Source: Oscillospiraceae bacterium (lineage in GTDB: Bacteria > Bacillota > Clostridia > Oscillospirales > CAG-272). From it: a stretch of 32,664 nt of DNA. Shown here one piece after another: positions 8,090 to 18,600 of the stretch. A program made the translations under genes and the position numbers. Each line of letters opens with the position of its first letter. Position 1 is the first letter of the stretch. The notes under the pieces are model-generated. The model was not told where the DNA came from, did no database searches, and saw only the letters and a program-made list of their open reading frames with translations. The stretch lies in contig WREN01000003.1 in the NCBI GenBank assembly GCA_009779295.1, positions 1 to 32,664 of the forward strand, written 5' to 3'.

Positions 8090-8944
8090 ATGTTAAAGAA
8101 AGTTATTTTTGACACTGATATCGGGTGCGACTGCGACGACGTCTTGGCGCTCGCGTATTTGTTACAATCAGGCTGTTTGATCGGCGTTACGTGCAGCGCG
8201 GTATTCCCTAACGCGCCTGTTTGCGTCGAAGCGATCGCGGAACAGTACGGTTACCGCAATCTGCCTGTCGGAATGATAGAAAACCACAAGAAAGATTATT
8301 ATAAAGGCTGCCCTGACATGTACGCGACCAAAGTGGCAAATAAATTTGCCACGGATAAAATCGGTAAAGAATACCCTGAAGCGGTACAATTGATCCGCGA
8401 ATTATTGACCGCGTCGGACGAAAAAGTCACGATCGTGATAACCGGCCCGCTTACGAATATCGCAAATTTGTTGAAATCCGATAATGAACTGGTCCGCGAA
8501 AAAGTCGCTGAGTTCGTAAGTATGGGAGGTTGTTTCGCCGGTGAGCATAATGATCGCGGCGAGTTTAACATAGCTTGCGACGTTGAAAGCGCGCAGGATG
8601 TAGTAGAATTATCTCCTGTCTCGGTTGTTTTTTTGCCGTTCGAAACGGGGCTGGATATGATAACGGGCGCGAAAATGGTTGCGCGCGACGGAGACACTAA
8701 ACCGGCTTCATACGCTTACATCGAGCATGGCAGTGCAAACGGCAGACATTCGTGGGATCCGGCAACGGCGGTTTACGCCGTTCACGGAAGCGAGCCGTGG
8801 TACGAAATGATTGGCCCCGGGACAGTTAGTTTTGACGATAAAGGCGTAAGCAGGTATATTGATTCATCCTGCGGTTTGCACTATTATTTGAATTGTAAGC
8901 TTCCGAAAGAAATCGTCGCGGATGAAATTGATGGGATGGTATGA
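8090..8944 (+). CDS. nucleoside hydrolase (inosine/uridine-preferring family)
   Basis: N-terminal Asp cluster FDTDIGCDCDDVLAL, TIVITGPLTNIANLL, GGCF..GEFNIACDVESAQ; GGGAGG RBS. Confidence 0.88.
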   Translation: MLKKVIFDTDIGCDCDDVLALAYLLQSGCLIGVTCSAVFPNAPVCVEAIAEQYGYRNLPVGMIENHKKDYYKGCPDMYATKVANKFATDKIGKEYPEAVQLIRELLTASDEKVTIVITGPLTNIANLLKSDNELVREKVAEFVSMGGCFAGEHNDRGEFNIACDVESAQDVVELSPVSVVFLPFETGLDMITGAKMVARDGDTKPASYAYIEHGSANGRHSWDPATAVYAVHGSEPWYEMIGPGTVSFDDKGVSRYIDSSCGLHYYLNCKLPKEIVADEIDGMV

Positions 8945-8951
8945 AATTTAA

Positions 8952-10067
8952 ATGGACAACGATGTTGCGATAAATAAATGTAATAATTACGATGTGAATG
9001 AAATAACCGCCATAATTAGTAAACAATTGTGCGCGTTGAATATCGAAATTTCAGATTTCAACGGCAAAAACGTGTTAATAAAACCCAATTTATTGATGAA
9101 GGCAGCGCCTGAAAAGGCGACGACGACACATCCTGCCGTTGTTGAAGCTGTTTGCGGGATTTTGAAATCAGCTGGAGCAAACGTAATTATTGCTGACAGC
9201 TGCGGCGGATTGTATACGGAATCAGTTTTGCGCGGTTTATATCGCGTTTGCGGAATGGAAAATTGCGGCGCAAATTTGAATTTCGATTTAACATATGAAA
9301 CGATCCATAATCCGAACGGACAAAAATCGAAATTTTACAATATAATTACGCCTGTATGCAAAGCAGATTACATTTTTAACGTGTGTAAATTGAAAACTCA
9401 CGCGTTTACGACATTGTCGGCGGCGGTAAAAAATCTTTTCGGAATTATCCCCGGCGCTCAAAAATTTGAAATGCACGCAAGATTTAAAAATCCTAACGAT
9501 TTTTACCATATGCTTGTTGAGTTATGCAAAACGGTTTGCGATATGAAACCCATAATTAATATCGTAGACGGTATAATCGGCATGGAAGGAAATGGTCCGT
9601 CCGGCGGCAATCCGCGCGAAATCGGCTGTGTTATTACGGGTAAGAATCCATTTGCGGTTGATGAAATTTGTGAATATATTGTCAATCTTGAAAATCAGGT
9701 GTCAATGATTAATATCGCACGGAAATTTCTATACTGTCCGGATTCCGTAAAAAATTTAAATATTATCGGCGATGGTATAGATTGTTATAAAATTAACGAT
9801 TTTAAAAAACCGGATTCGTCGTTAAACAGACTTACAAAATTCATTCCGAACTTTTTAAAACCGCGTCCAATTATTAACAAAAAGAAATGCGTCAGATGCG
9901 GCGATTGCGTGCGAAGCTGTCCCGAAAAAATTATTACCATTAATGAAAAAAATAACAAAGCGTTGATCGATACAAAAAAATGTATAAAATGTTATTGCTG
10001 TCAAGAGTTATGCGCTTTTAAGGCTGTAAAAGTTAAGAAAAGTTTTATTTTTAAAATTATAAAATAG
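8952..10067 (+). CDS. DUF362 domain protein with C-terminal 2x[4Fe-4S] ferredoxin domain
   Basis: VLIKPNLLMKAAPEKATTTHPAVVEAV, CKLKTHAFTTLSAAVKNLFGIIPG; CVRCGDCVRSCPEK and CIKCYCCQELCAF. Confidence 0.9.
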   Translation: MDNDVAINKCNNYDVNEITAIISKQLCALNIEISDFNGKNVLIKPNLLMKAAPEKATTTHPAVVEAVCGILKSAGANVIIADSCGGLYTESVLRGLYRVCGMENCGANLNFDLTYETIHNPNGQKSKFYNIITPVCKADYIFNVCKLKTHAFTTLSAAVKNLFGIIPGAQKFEMHARFKNPNDFYHMLVELCKTVCDMKPIINIVDGIIGMEGNGPSGGNPREIGCVITGKNPFAVDEICEYIVNLENQVSMINIARKFLYCPDSVKNLNIIGDGIDCYKINDFKKPDSSLNRLTKFIPNFLKPRPIINKKKCVRCGDCVRSCPEKIITINEKNNKALIDTKKCIKCYCCQELCAFKAVKVKKSFIFKIIK

Positions 10068-10075
10068 GTTCAATT

Positions 10076-10954
10076 ATGGAAAGAAAAATAACAATTCACG
10101 CACCCGCAAAAATAAATTTGTTTTTGGATATAACCGAACGCCTTGAGAACGGTTTTCATAATATCAATTCTATAATGCAGACAGTCGATTTATATGATAC
10201 GATAACTATAACTGCTGCTGATAATGATGGATTAAAAATAAATCTGACGTGCGACAACGAAAAAATTTCATGCGGAAAAGATAATTTAGCATATATTGCC
10301 GCGGAAATGTTTTGTAATGTAAATAAAATCACAGGGCAATTAATCAATATTGATATAATAAAAAGAATACCGTTATCCGCGGGACTTGCCGGAGGGAGTA
10401 CCGACGCTGCCGCAGTTTTGATTATGTTGAACAAAATTTTTGATACAAATCTGGATTTATTTAGATTGGGGGTAAATATCGGAGCGGACGTACCGTTTTG
10501 CCTTACGGGCGGTACGGCAATCGCAAAGGGAATCGGCGAAAAACTCAAAATATGTCCTGCCTTTCCTCATTGTTATATAATAATTTTAATCGACAATAAT
10601 CAAGAAATTTCGACTAAATGGGCATATGAAAGATATGACGAATCAAATATTGGGAGTAATTTAATCGGTTTTGATAAAATTCTCAAAGAGTTCAAAAAAC
10701 AAAATTTACAAAAAATCTGCGGTAACATGTATAACGTATTTGAAAAAATCATTATTCCGGATAAATTAAAAGATAAATTCGACAATTTTGGAGCTTTGGG
10801 AAGGTTAATGAGTGGCAGCGGTCCCGCGATATTCGGAATTTTTGATGATAAGGAGAAAGCGCAATATGCTTACGATCAATTAAAAATTGATGATACCATT
10901 AAGGTATTTTTATGTGAACCTGTTTCCCGTCATGGAATACCGTTACATATTTGA
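10076..10954 (+). CDS. ispE: 4-diphosphocytidyl-2-C-methyl-D-erythritol kinase
   Basis: APAKINLFLDI, IPLSAGLAGGSTDAAAVL (GHMP kinase motif), GADVPFCLTGGTA, GRLMSGSGPAIFG. Confidence 0.95.
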   Translation: MERKITIHAPAKINLFLDITERLENGFHNINSIMQTVDLYDTITITAADNDGLKINLTCDNEKISCGKDNLAYIAAEMFCNVNKITGQLINIDIIKRIPLSAGLAGGSTDAAAVLIMLNKIFDTNLDLFRLGVNIGADVPFCLTGGTAIAKGIGEKLKICPAFPHCYIIILIDNNQEISTKWAYERYDESNIGSNLIGFDKILKEFKKQNLQKICGNMYNVFEKIIIPDKLKDKFDNFGALGRLMSGSGPAIFGIFDDKEKAQYAYDQLKIDDTIKVFLCEPVSRHGIPLHI

Positions 10955-11720
10955 AACCCAAATCGCTTAACATTTTATACGCAATATCAATATCCATACC
11001 CAAATGTTCCGCCTTGTGCGCGTCAGAACCGCAAGTAATAAGTTTACCGCCTAATTCTTTATATATTTTCAACAATTCAGGATTCGGCATCGAATCGTTC
11101 AATTCCTGCCGCATTCCGGAGGTATTTACTTCAAGACATATTCCCTTTTCTATGATTTTTTTGAAAATTTGTATTATTTTATCATAATAGTTTTTAAATT
11201 CTAACTTAAATCCATACTTCATCATATATCTGGTCGGATATGTAAAATGCCCGAGCGCGTGAATATTGCCGAATAATACAAGATTATACATTTCGTCCAG
11301 CAATCTTCCCCATAAAATATTGCTCAATTCCTTTGGCAACCAGTCATACCGCATGTAACAAAAGTCCGGTACGTCTTTTAAAGCATGTATCGAACCGATC
11401 ACAAATTCAAAATTATATCTATCCAAAAACTTTTTCGCCTCATCTTTGAAATAAACAGCTTGTCCCAATTCGATGCCATATGTTAATTTTAAACGCTTGT
11501 TATATTTTTCCTTAGCGTTCATAATTTTGTTTTTTGCTTCGTCCGCCGAATACGGCGCGTAGAAATCATAAATAATTCCGTCCATTTCATAATGGTCGGT
11601 TATGGAAAGATATTCAATTCCAATTTCGATAGCTTTTTCGCAAAGTTCGTCAACTTCCATAAAACCGTCAAATGAATATTTTGTATGTGTGTGAAAATCG
11701 CAGATTATCAATATCGTCAA
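10899..11720 (-). CDS. PHP-domain histidinol-phosphatase-like protein (HisJ/HisK family)
   Basis: CDFHTHTKYSFDG, SITDHYE, GIELGQ, FVIGSIHAL, GNIHALGHFTYP, LEVNTSG, GSDAHK. Confidence 0.88.
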   Translation of the reverse strand: MTILIICDFHTHTKYSFDGFMEVDELCEKAIEIGIEYLSITDHYEMDGIIYDFYAPYSADEAKNKIMNAKEKYNKRLKLTYGIELGQAVYFKDEAKKFLDRYNFEFVIGSIHALKDVPDFCYMRYDWLPKELSNILWGRLLDEMYNLVLFGNIHALGHFTYPTRYMMKYGFKLEFKNYYDKIIQIFKKIIEKGICLEVNTSGMRQELNDSMPNPELLKIYKELGGKLITCGSDAHKAEHLGMDIDIAYKMLSDLGFKYVTVFHDGKQVHIKIP

Positions 11721-11747
11721 CTCCGTAAATAAATTAAGTAATAATAT

Positions 11748-11804
11748 ATTATAACATAAAATTTCTAAAAATATATTGATAACAAGAAATTTTTATGTTA
11801 AAAT
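11748..11804. promoter_or_regulatory. overlapping divergent promoters framed by a long imperfect dyad
   Basis: ATTATAACATAAAATTTCT (11748-11766) and AGAAATTTTTATGTTAAAAT (11785-11804) are near-perfect inverted copies; plus strand TTGATA (11776) N17 TAAAAT (11799); minus strand extended -10 TGTTATAAT. Confidence 0.5.
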
Positions 11805-11840
11805 ATAAAAAACATTTTTTATGTCATGGAGTTTTTTTAT

Positions 11841-12659
11841 ATGAATAATAAAATATATTGTTCTACGGGTACGATAATTGGCAGGGAAAACAATTACGAT
11901 TTCAATTTTATTCTGCAAAACGCCGGTAACATCGAAGCCGACGGTTTCGAATTGATGATGCTGAAAGCATATTACGAAAATTTTGATATTATGGCGAAAT
12001 TATTTGCGCGGAATAATTTATTTTTCCCCATTCTGCATACGGATAAAGATATTGGAACGCTGATCAGCACGAATGGTGAAGGAGATTTCGAAGAAGCGAT
12101 CCGATTATTTGAATCGAATTGTAAGTTCGCCGGCGATATCGGCGCGGAAAAAATTGTTCTGCACCTTTGGGGAGGACCGGATTCCGACAAAAATCTCGAT
12201 AACAATATTTTCGTGTGTGAACGTTTGCTTGAAATTGCAACGAAAAATAAACTAAAACTTATGATCGAAAATATTCCGTGCGCGGTTTGGGATCCGTTGG
12301 TATACTGGAATAAATTGTATAAATTATACAAAGATGTATATTTTATACTTGACACGCGTTTTTTGGCGTTTCACGAACAGATTGAATCAGTTTATGACAC
12401 GGATTGGTTCAGATGTGAAAATTTGATACATATGCACGTCAGTGATCTGGCAGGAAAACCGCATGATTTCTCTTCCCTGCGACCGATTTTACATCCGAAT
12501 GAAGGTTTAATTGATTTCAAAAAGTTTTTTGATAAATTGAAAACAAATTATAATAATACGATAACATTGGAATCGCCTGTGTTGTCGAAAGACGGATTGG
12601 ATATCGAAAAATTAAATAAAAGTTTAAAATATATAAAAGAGGCGATGGAAAATTTATGA
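11841..12659 (+). CDS. sugar phosphate isomerase/epimerase (AP-endonuclease-2-like TIM barrel, COG1082)
   Basis: KIVLHLWGGPDSD, LMIENIPCAVWD, FILDTRF, IHMHVSD, TLESPVL; start at the second ATG with GGAG upstream; ATGA overlap with uxaC. Confidence 0.82.
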   Translation: MNNKIYCSTGTIIGRENNYDFNFILQNAGNIEADGFELMMLKAYYENFDIMAKLFARNNLFFPILHTDKDIGTLISTNGEGDFEEAIRLFESNCKFAGDIGAEKIVLHLWGGPDSDKNLDNNIFVCERLLEIATKNKLKLMIENIPCAVWDPLVYWNKLYKLYKDVYFILDTRFLAFHEQIESVYDTDWFRCENLIHMHVSDLAGKPHDFSSLRPILHPNEGLIDFKKFFDKLKTNYNNTITLESPVLSKDGLDIEKLNKSLKYIKEAMENL

Positions 12660-14047
12660 AAAAATTTATGGGTAACAATTTCCTGTTAAAAAACGAAACC
12701 GCGAAAGTTCTATATCACAAATACGCTTCACAGATTCCGATTATAGATTATCACTGCCATGTCTCCCCGAAGGAAATCGCGGAAAATAAATCATATTCCA
12801 ATATAACGGAATTATGGCTTGGCGGCGGCGACCATTATAAATGGCGCGCGATGCGTTTCTGCGGAATCGATGAAGGGCTGATAACCGGAAACGCGTCGGA
12901 TTACGATAAATTCCGCGCGTATGCTGCGATAATGCCGAAACTGATCGGCAATCCGCTGTACCATTGGTCGCATCTCGAATTAAAAAGATATTTCGGATAT
13001 GACGGGATTTTGAAAGAAGAAACATGCGACGAAGTTTGGGGTTTATGCAATGAAAAACTTGCGCAGCCCGGTATGACCGTACATAATATAATAAAAAATT
13101 CGAACGTCGAATTATTATGTACGACCGACGACCCCGCGGATTCGCTCGTATGGCATATGCAAATTGCGCAAGACGATTTGTTCGACGTAAAAGTTTTACC
13201 CGCGTTCAAACCGGACAAAGGCATAATCTGCGACCGAAAAGGTTACGGCGCGTATATAAAGAAATTATCCGAAGCAAGCGGAATTGAGATTGACAACGTT
13301 GACACCTTAAAAGACGCTTATATAAAAAGGCTTGACTTTTTCGCCGCGAACGGTTGCTGTACGGCGGATCACAGCGTTGATAATTATGTTCCGTTCAAGT
13401 TATATAATAATATCGACGGGATATTCAAAAAAGCGTTGGAATCGGACGGCGGAAACATATCGGAAGACGAATCCGATATATTCAGAACACATATGATGAT
13501 ATTTTTTGCGGGCGAATATAAAAAACGTTCATGGGTAATGCAATATCATTTCGGCGTGCTCCGCAATTCAAACACCGCTATTTTCAACAAACTCGGTCCC
13601 GATACCGGACATGACATTATCAGCGGACAGCCGTCAATATCGCAATTGGCAAAGTTATTAAATCACCTCGATAAACAAAACAGCTTGCCGAAAACAATAT
13701 TATACTCAATAAATCCCGTCGATAACGCCGGAATCGGCGCGTTGTGCGGCGCGTTCCAGCCGCAGTTGCGGCATGGCAGCGCTTGGTGGTTCAACGACAA
13801 CTACGACGGTATGCGCGAGCAGATGAAGCAGCTTGCGAATTTGTCCGCGTTCGGGAATTTTTTAGGGATGCTGACCGATTCGCGGAGCTTCATTTCGTAC
13901 ACGCGGCACGAATATTTCCGCCGGATTCTGTGCGATATAATCGGGGATTTGGTCGAAGATGGGCTGTATCCGTGCGATATGGAGTATCTGCCGCAGTTGG
14001 TAATGGATATTTGCTATAATAATACGAAGAAGTTTTTCGAGTTTTAA
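12656..14047 (+). CDS. uxaC: glucuronate (uronate) isomerase
   Basis: IPIIDYHCHVSPKEIAENKSYSNITELWLGGGDHYKWRAMR, TTDDPADSL, VDHSVDNY-like region, LTDSRSFISYTRHEYFRRILC. Confidence 0.96.
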   Translation: MKKFMGNNFLLKNETAKVLYHKYASQIPIIDYHCHVSPKEIAENKSYSNITELWLGGGDHYKWRAMRFCGIDEGLITGNASDYDKFRAYAAIMPKLIGNPLYHWSHLELKRYFGYDGILKEETCDEVWGLCNEKLAQPGMTVHNIIKNSNVELLCTTDDPADSLVWHMQIAQDDLFDVKVLPAFKPDKGIICDRKGYGAYIKKLSEASGIEIDNVDTLKDAYIKRLDFFAANGCCTADHSVDNYVPFKLYNNIDGIFKKALESDGGNISEDESDIFRTHMMIFFAGEYKKRSWVMQYHFGVLRNSNTAIFNKLGPDTGHDIISGQPSISQLAKLLNHLDKQNSLPKTILYSINPVDNAGIGALCGAFQPQLRHGSAWWFNDNYDGMREQMKQLANLSAFGNFLGMLTDSRSFISYTRHEYFRRILCDIIGDLVEDGLYPCDMEYLPQLVMDICYNNTKKFFEF

Positions 14048-14090
14048 ATATTAAGTATAAATCAAAAAACAGAAATGGGAGGAACAAAAA

Positions 14091-15584
14091 GTGAAAAAAA
14101 TTTTTGCGGCGGCAATAGCGTTGTTATTTATTTTGCAGATACTTATAGCGTGCGGCGGCGACGGTAAAAATACCGCGGACACATCCAGGGGGGGAATTTC
14201 CGGGAATGAAGAAACCGAAGAAATCACAGACCCTAACGCTCGAATCAACAAAAAAGACAACCTTCCGGCAGATTTGAATTTTGACGGCAAAGAAATAAGG
14301 ATACTCAAAAGAACGTCTAACGCAACGGATTTTCCGGACACAAGTAACGGAGAAGTCGTCAATGACGCAGTTTATGAAAAGAATCTTCGCGTGCAGGAAA
14401 GGTTAAACGTCAAGTTCTCATACGGAGTTCTGCCGCGCGGCGATGAATGGGACGGCTCGCTTCAAGACCTGCGGAACATGTTTATGGCGGGTGACGACGT
14501 ATACGATCTCGTTTGTATGACTTTAAATATTTGCACATACGGATCGTTGATGACCGTTTATTTCATGGACGTTCAGGGTATGCCTTATCTCGATTTCGAA
14601 CAGCCGTGGTGGAATACAAACACAATTTATGAGTTATCGCATGACGGGAAAACGATCAATTATTTGGTAGGCGAAGGTTCGGTTTCTTCTATCGAATATA
14701 TAACCTGCGTGTTTTATAACAAAAATATGTACAATGATTTATACGGTGATCCGGACGAACTGTACGGCATTACGCTTGATCATAAATGGACGCTCGATTA
14801 TTACAGCGCAAAATGTAAGGACATGTACGCCGATTTAAACGGCGACGGAACAACCGACGCGGACGACCAATACGGCATGTCTTTTGATGTTTGGACGTAC
14901 AATGAAATTTTAGTGGGATTTACCGACGCGAGAATGTCAAGCAGGGACAGCGACGGTTTAATTCAATTAGATATGGATTTACCCCGTCTCGTAACTTTCG
15001 CTGAAAAGATGTATGATCTTACTTATAACAATATCGGCGTTAAGTATTATCCGAGCAACGCGCCTTCACTGGTTGAATTATTTATGAACCGCAAAATGGC
15101 GTATTACCCGGCATTATTAACATACTCCATTTCTTTCCGCGGTATGGAAGACGATTACGGCATACTTCCGCTGCCGAAACTCGACGAACAACAGAAAGAA
15201 TACCGGAGTTTTGTTACTGAGCACGTTGTCGTTTCATGTATACCGAAACCTTGTAAAATACCGGAAACCGTATGCGCGGTGATGGAAGCGTTAGCTGCGG
15301 AAGGTTACCGCAGCGTGACGGAAATATATTATGATGTCGCGTTAAAGACGAAGTATTCGCGCGACGAATACTCAGGACAGGTTATTGACCTCCTGCACGC
15401 GACGTCATATAATAGCTTCTTGCATACATATATAGCCCATACAAGCCGTTCGGCATTTATTATTTGCGATTTAGTGGGGTTGGACAAAAGCGCCGACCTG
15501 ATGTCGTATTACACGAAAAACGAGTCAAAATACCGAACCTCGCTTGAAAAACTTATCGACACGTTGTCAAGCAATGAAACATAA
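14091..15584 (+). CDS. extracellular solute-binding lipoprotein (carbohydrate ABC transporter type)
   Basis: Signal peptide with lipobox LIACGG, VNDAVYEKNLRVQERLNVKFSY, MNRKMAYYPALL...YGILPLPKLDEQQ; GGGAGG RBS and GTG start. Confidence 0.85.
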   Translation: MKKIFAAAIALLFILQILIACGGDGKNTADTSRGGISGNEETEEITDPNARINKKDNLPADLNFDGKEIRILKRTSNATDFPDTSNGEVVNDAVYEKNLRVQERLNVKFSYGVLPRGDEWDGSLQDLRNMFMAGDDVYDLVCMTLNICTYGSLMTVYFMDVQGMPYLDFEQPWWNTNTIYELSHDGKTINYLVGEGSVSSIEYITCVFYNKNMYNDLYGDPDELYGITLDHKWTLDYYSAKCKDMYADLNGDGTTDADDQYGMSFDVWTYNEILVGFTDARMSSRDSDGLIQLDMDLPRLVTFAEKMYDLTYNNIGVKYYPSNAPSLVELFMNRKMAYYPALLTYSISFRGMEDDYGILPLPKLDEQQKEYRSFVTEHVVVSCIPKPCKIPETVCAVMEALAAEGYRSVTEIYYDVALKTKYSRDEYSGQVIDLLHATSYNSFLHTYIAHTSRSAFIICDLVGLDKSADLMSYYTKNESKYRTSLEKLIDTLSSNET

Positions 15585-15611
15585 TAAAAAATCAGGAGAA
15601 AATTAAATAAA

Positions 15612-18600
15612 ATGGATAGATATTACAAAAAAAACAGATGTACGGTATATACTGAAAAGAAACGGGAAATAATACTAAAAAACGCGGAAAGCTGCGAACA
15701 GTTCCAAAAAATGACGGCTGCGGTACAAGCAAAAGCGGACAAATATTTAGGGTATTTAGACAAATTTTACGATATGATTATCGCGGAAGGATTGCCCCGA
15801 TGGTATTTTATCGGCGCCCAAAGGGATCTGGAACGGTTTAAATGCCGGTACTGCGGCGTGGACATCAGCGCCGAATACGGGCTTTACGGATGGAAAACCG
15901 ATCCGCTCAACCATGAATGGAAAGTACAGTGTCCCGGCTGTCTGCGCTGGTTTCCTTCAAACGATTTCGGCGGCTATTACCGCCTTGGACTGGACGAGCA
16001 CGGTATATTCAATCCGGAACTCGCCCGCGCGAAAAACGACGCTCTGGTTGCTGACGGCAAAGACGGCTATCTTAAAAATCTCCTGTATCCTGAAAAAGGC
16101 GACGGCTGGGGAGTGGACGACGGTTTCGGGTATCGTACGGGTATAATCTATCCGAACGGCGCTGTCGAAATGCATACGTATATTGCGTATTATATACATG
16201 AGGGGCTATGGAACTGCGCGGACAGCGTCAATAACGCGCTTTATACATTCAGGGACGCTTACCTATGTACCGGCGAAATAAAATACGGGCGCGCCGGCGC
16301 GATTTTGCTTGACCGTATAGCGGACTTTTACCCCGGTTATGAATATTTCATGTGGCATGATTTCCGCGATGACTTGTATCGCGGAAAAATAAAGGATTGT
16401 ATCTGGGAGTGTTTCATCTCCGCGGAATTTTGTTTGTCATACGACGCTCTTTTCCCTGCGTACGAAGATACGGAAGTCATTGAATACCTGCGCGGAAAGT
16501 CTGAACGGTTCAAATTGGATAATCCAAAAAACAGCGCGGCGGCTATCCGTAAAAATATAGAAAACGGCATACTAAAAACAGTTTTTGAAAGCGCAGTCGA
16601 TAAAAAGATTTGCGGGAATTTCGGGATGACCCAGCACGCTGTCACTGCCGCGGCGGTTGTGCTTGATACAATGCCGGAAACCGGCGAATGGCTGGACTGG
16701 GTGATGGCGGCGGGGGAAGCTAATCCGTCCGGTACCTGCGAGAATCCGCCGAAACTCAGGGGAGGTAACGTGTTGGCGCAGCTCACGGAGATTGTTGACA
16801 GAGACGGCATGGGAAATGAATCTTCGCCCGGATACAATAACCTATGGAACACCGAACTCATAGGTATGGCCGAACTGTTGTATAATTACGATAAATATCC
16901 GTCTGCCGACCTTTATAAGAACCCGAAATTCATGAGGATGTTTTATCCCCAGGTACCTCTGATTTTAGCGGATTATTATACCGCGCAGATCGCGGACTCA
17001 GGCGGAACGGCGAACGCCGGTTTCTGCTTCACCGCTCGTCAGGCGGTTACAGCATTCCGAAAGACTGGTAATCCGATTTTCGCGCAGGCGCTTTATTTGA
17101 TAAATGGTCGCTCCGTTGAGGGATTGACCGAGGGAATCAACGCGGAAGACCCTAAAAAAATTCAAACGGACGTTTTAAACGTCATAAAAGAACATGGCGA
17201 ATTAAATACCGGCAGCGAAATGCTGACCGGCTACGGATTTGCCGTACTCCGCGACGGCACGCAGGGCGATTTCTGGATGTATTTCGGAACCGCCGACATG
17301 CACGGTCACTCCGATTCACTGAATCTTGGGATCGACGCATATGGATTGAATATGGCGCCGGATCTCGGATACCCTGAGGAAACGGCATGTCAGCCCAACC
17401 GTGTGCAATGGGTATCCGCGACTATATCGCACAACACGGTGACTGTCGATGAACAGGTGCAGGTCAAATACCGCGCCGGAAAACGCGGATATCCGCTTCA
17501 CTTTGACGACTCAGGGCGTGTAAAACTCATGGACATAAAGCAGATTGATACATATGTGCAGACTGACGAATACCGCCGGACGGTCGTAATGATCAAAGTT
17601 GACGACATGGTTAGTTACGGAATTGATTTTTTCCGCGTTACCGGCGGGAACGATCATATATTCAGTTTCCATTCGCAATCCGACCAAATATATGAAACGG
17701 AAAATTTATCGCTTGTGCCGCAGGAGACCGGAACATACGCAGATGCCGGTGTTCCGTGGGGACAAGACCCCGATACGGATGACACAAAATGGAACCCGAA
17801 TGACCTCCGGTATCCGGCGGGTTATACATGGCTGGATCAGGTCCGGCGCGCCGACTCTCCGGGAAGCGGATTTTCGGTCGATTTTGCCGTTACCGATTTT
17901 AAACAGGTATTGAAAGACGGCGGAAATCTGCATCTGCGCATGACGCAGCTCAACGATTTTGAATTGAGCGAGGTTTCGGTAGTACGCGGCAGACCGCCGG
18001 CGAAACCGAGCAATCCGAAAGCGCTTGAATATGTGCTTGCCCGCAGGACGGGAGAAAACCTTGATTCGCTGTTTACCACCGTATTCGAGCCGTACAAGGA
18101 CAGCCGATACATTGCCAAAATTGAAAACGTACCGGTTAAGTTGATCAAAAGCGGTAACCAACAACACAGCGCGGTGAAAGCGGTCAAAGTCACGCATCAA
18201 AACGGACGCGCGGATTATATCGTGTACGCCTCTGACAACACTGCTGCATACAGGGTGGACGATTTGTTCGATTTCCGCGGGTTTGTCGGAGTTTATATCG
18301 ATTCGTCAACTCCATACCGCTACGTCAACGACGGTGATATTCTCTTTGATAAGATAAACAAACCGGGCGCTTACACGGGCAAAGTGATCTCATTCACAAG
18401 AGAAATGTCGTTTGAAAACGCGATACAAATATCGGCTGAACAATCGGTCGATATATCTGAACTGCCCGGCAAGTATATATACGTTGAAAACGACGGAGTT
18501 CAGAACGGCGTGTACCGTATCGAAAAGGCAAAAACATTGGAAGACGGCAGTATTATGCTTGATACGGGAAAGGTGTCGCTGATAAACGGATTTATTGACA

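Noticed and set aside
13744-14019. 91-aa ORF within uxaC
   Set aside because: Out-of-frame ORF in a GC-rich stretch of a well-supported gene.
16337-16861. 174-aa minus-strand ORF
   Set aside because: Antisense to the heparinase-like lyase; low-complexity composition with no RBS or family.
17706-18200. 164-aa minus-strand ORF (and 17837..18193)
   Set aside because: Antisense shadow ORFs within the lyase gene; Arg-rich shadow translation.
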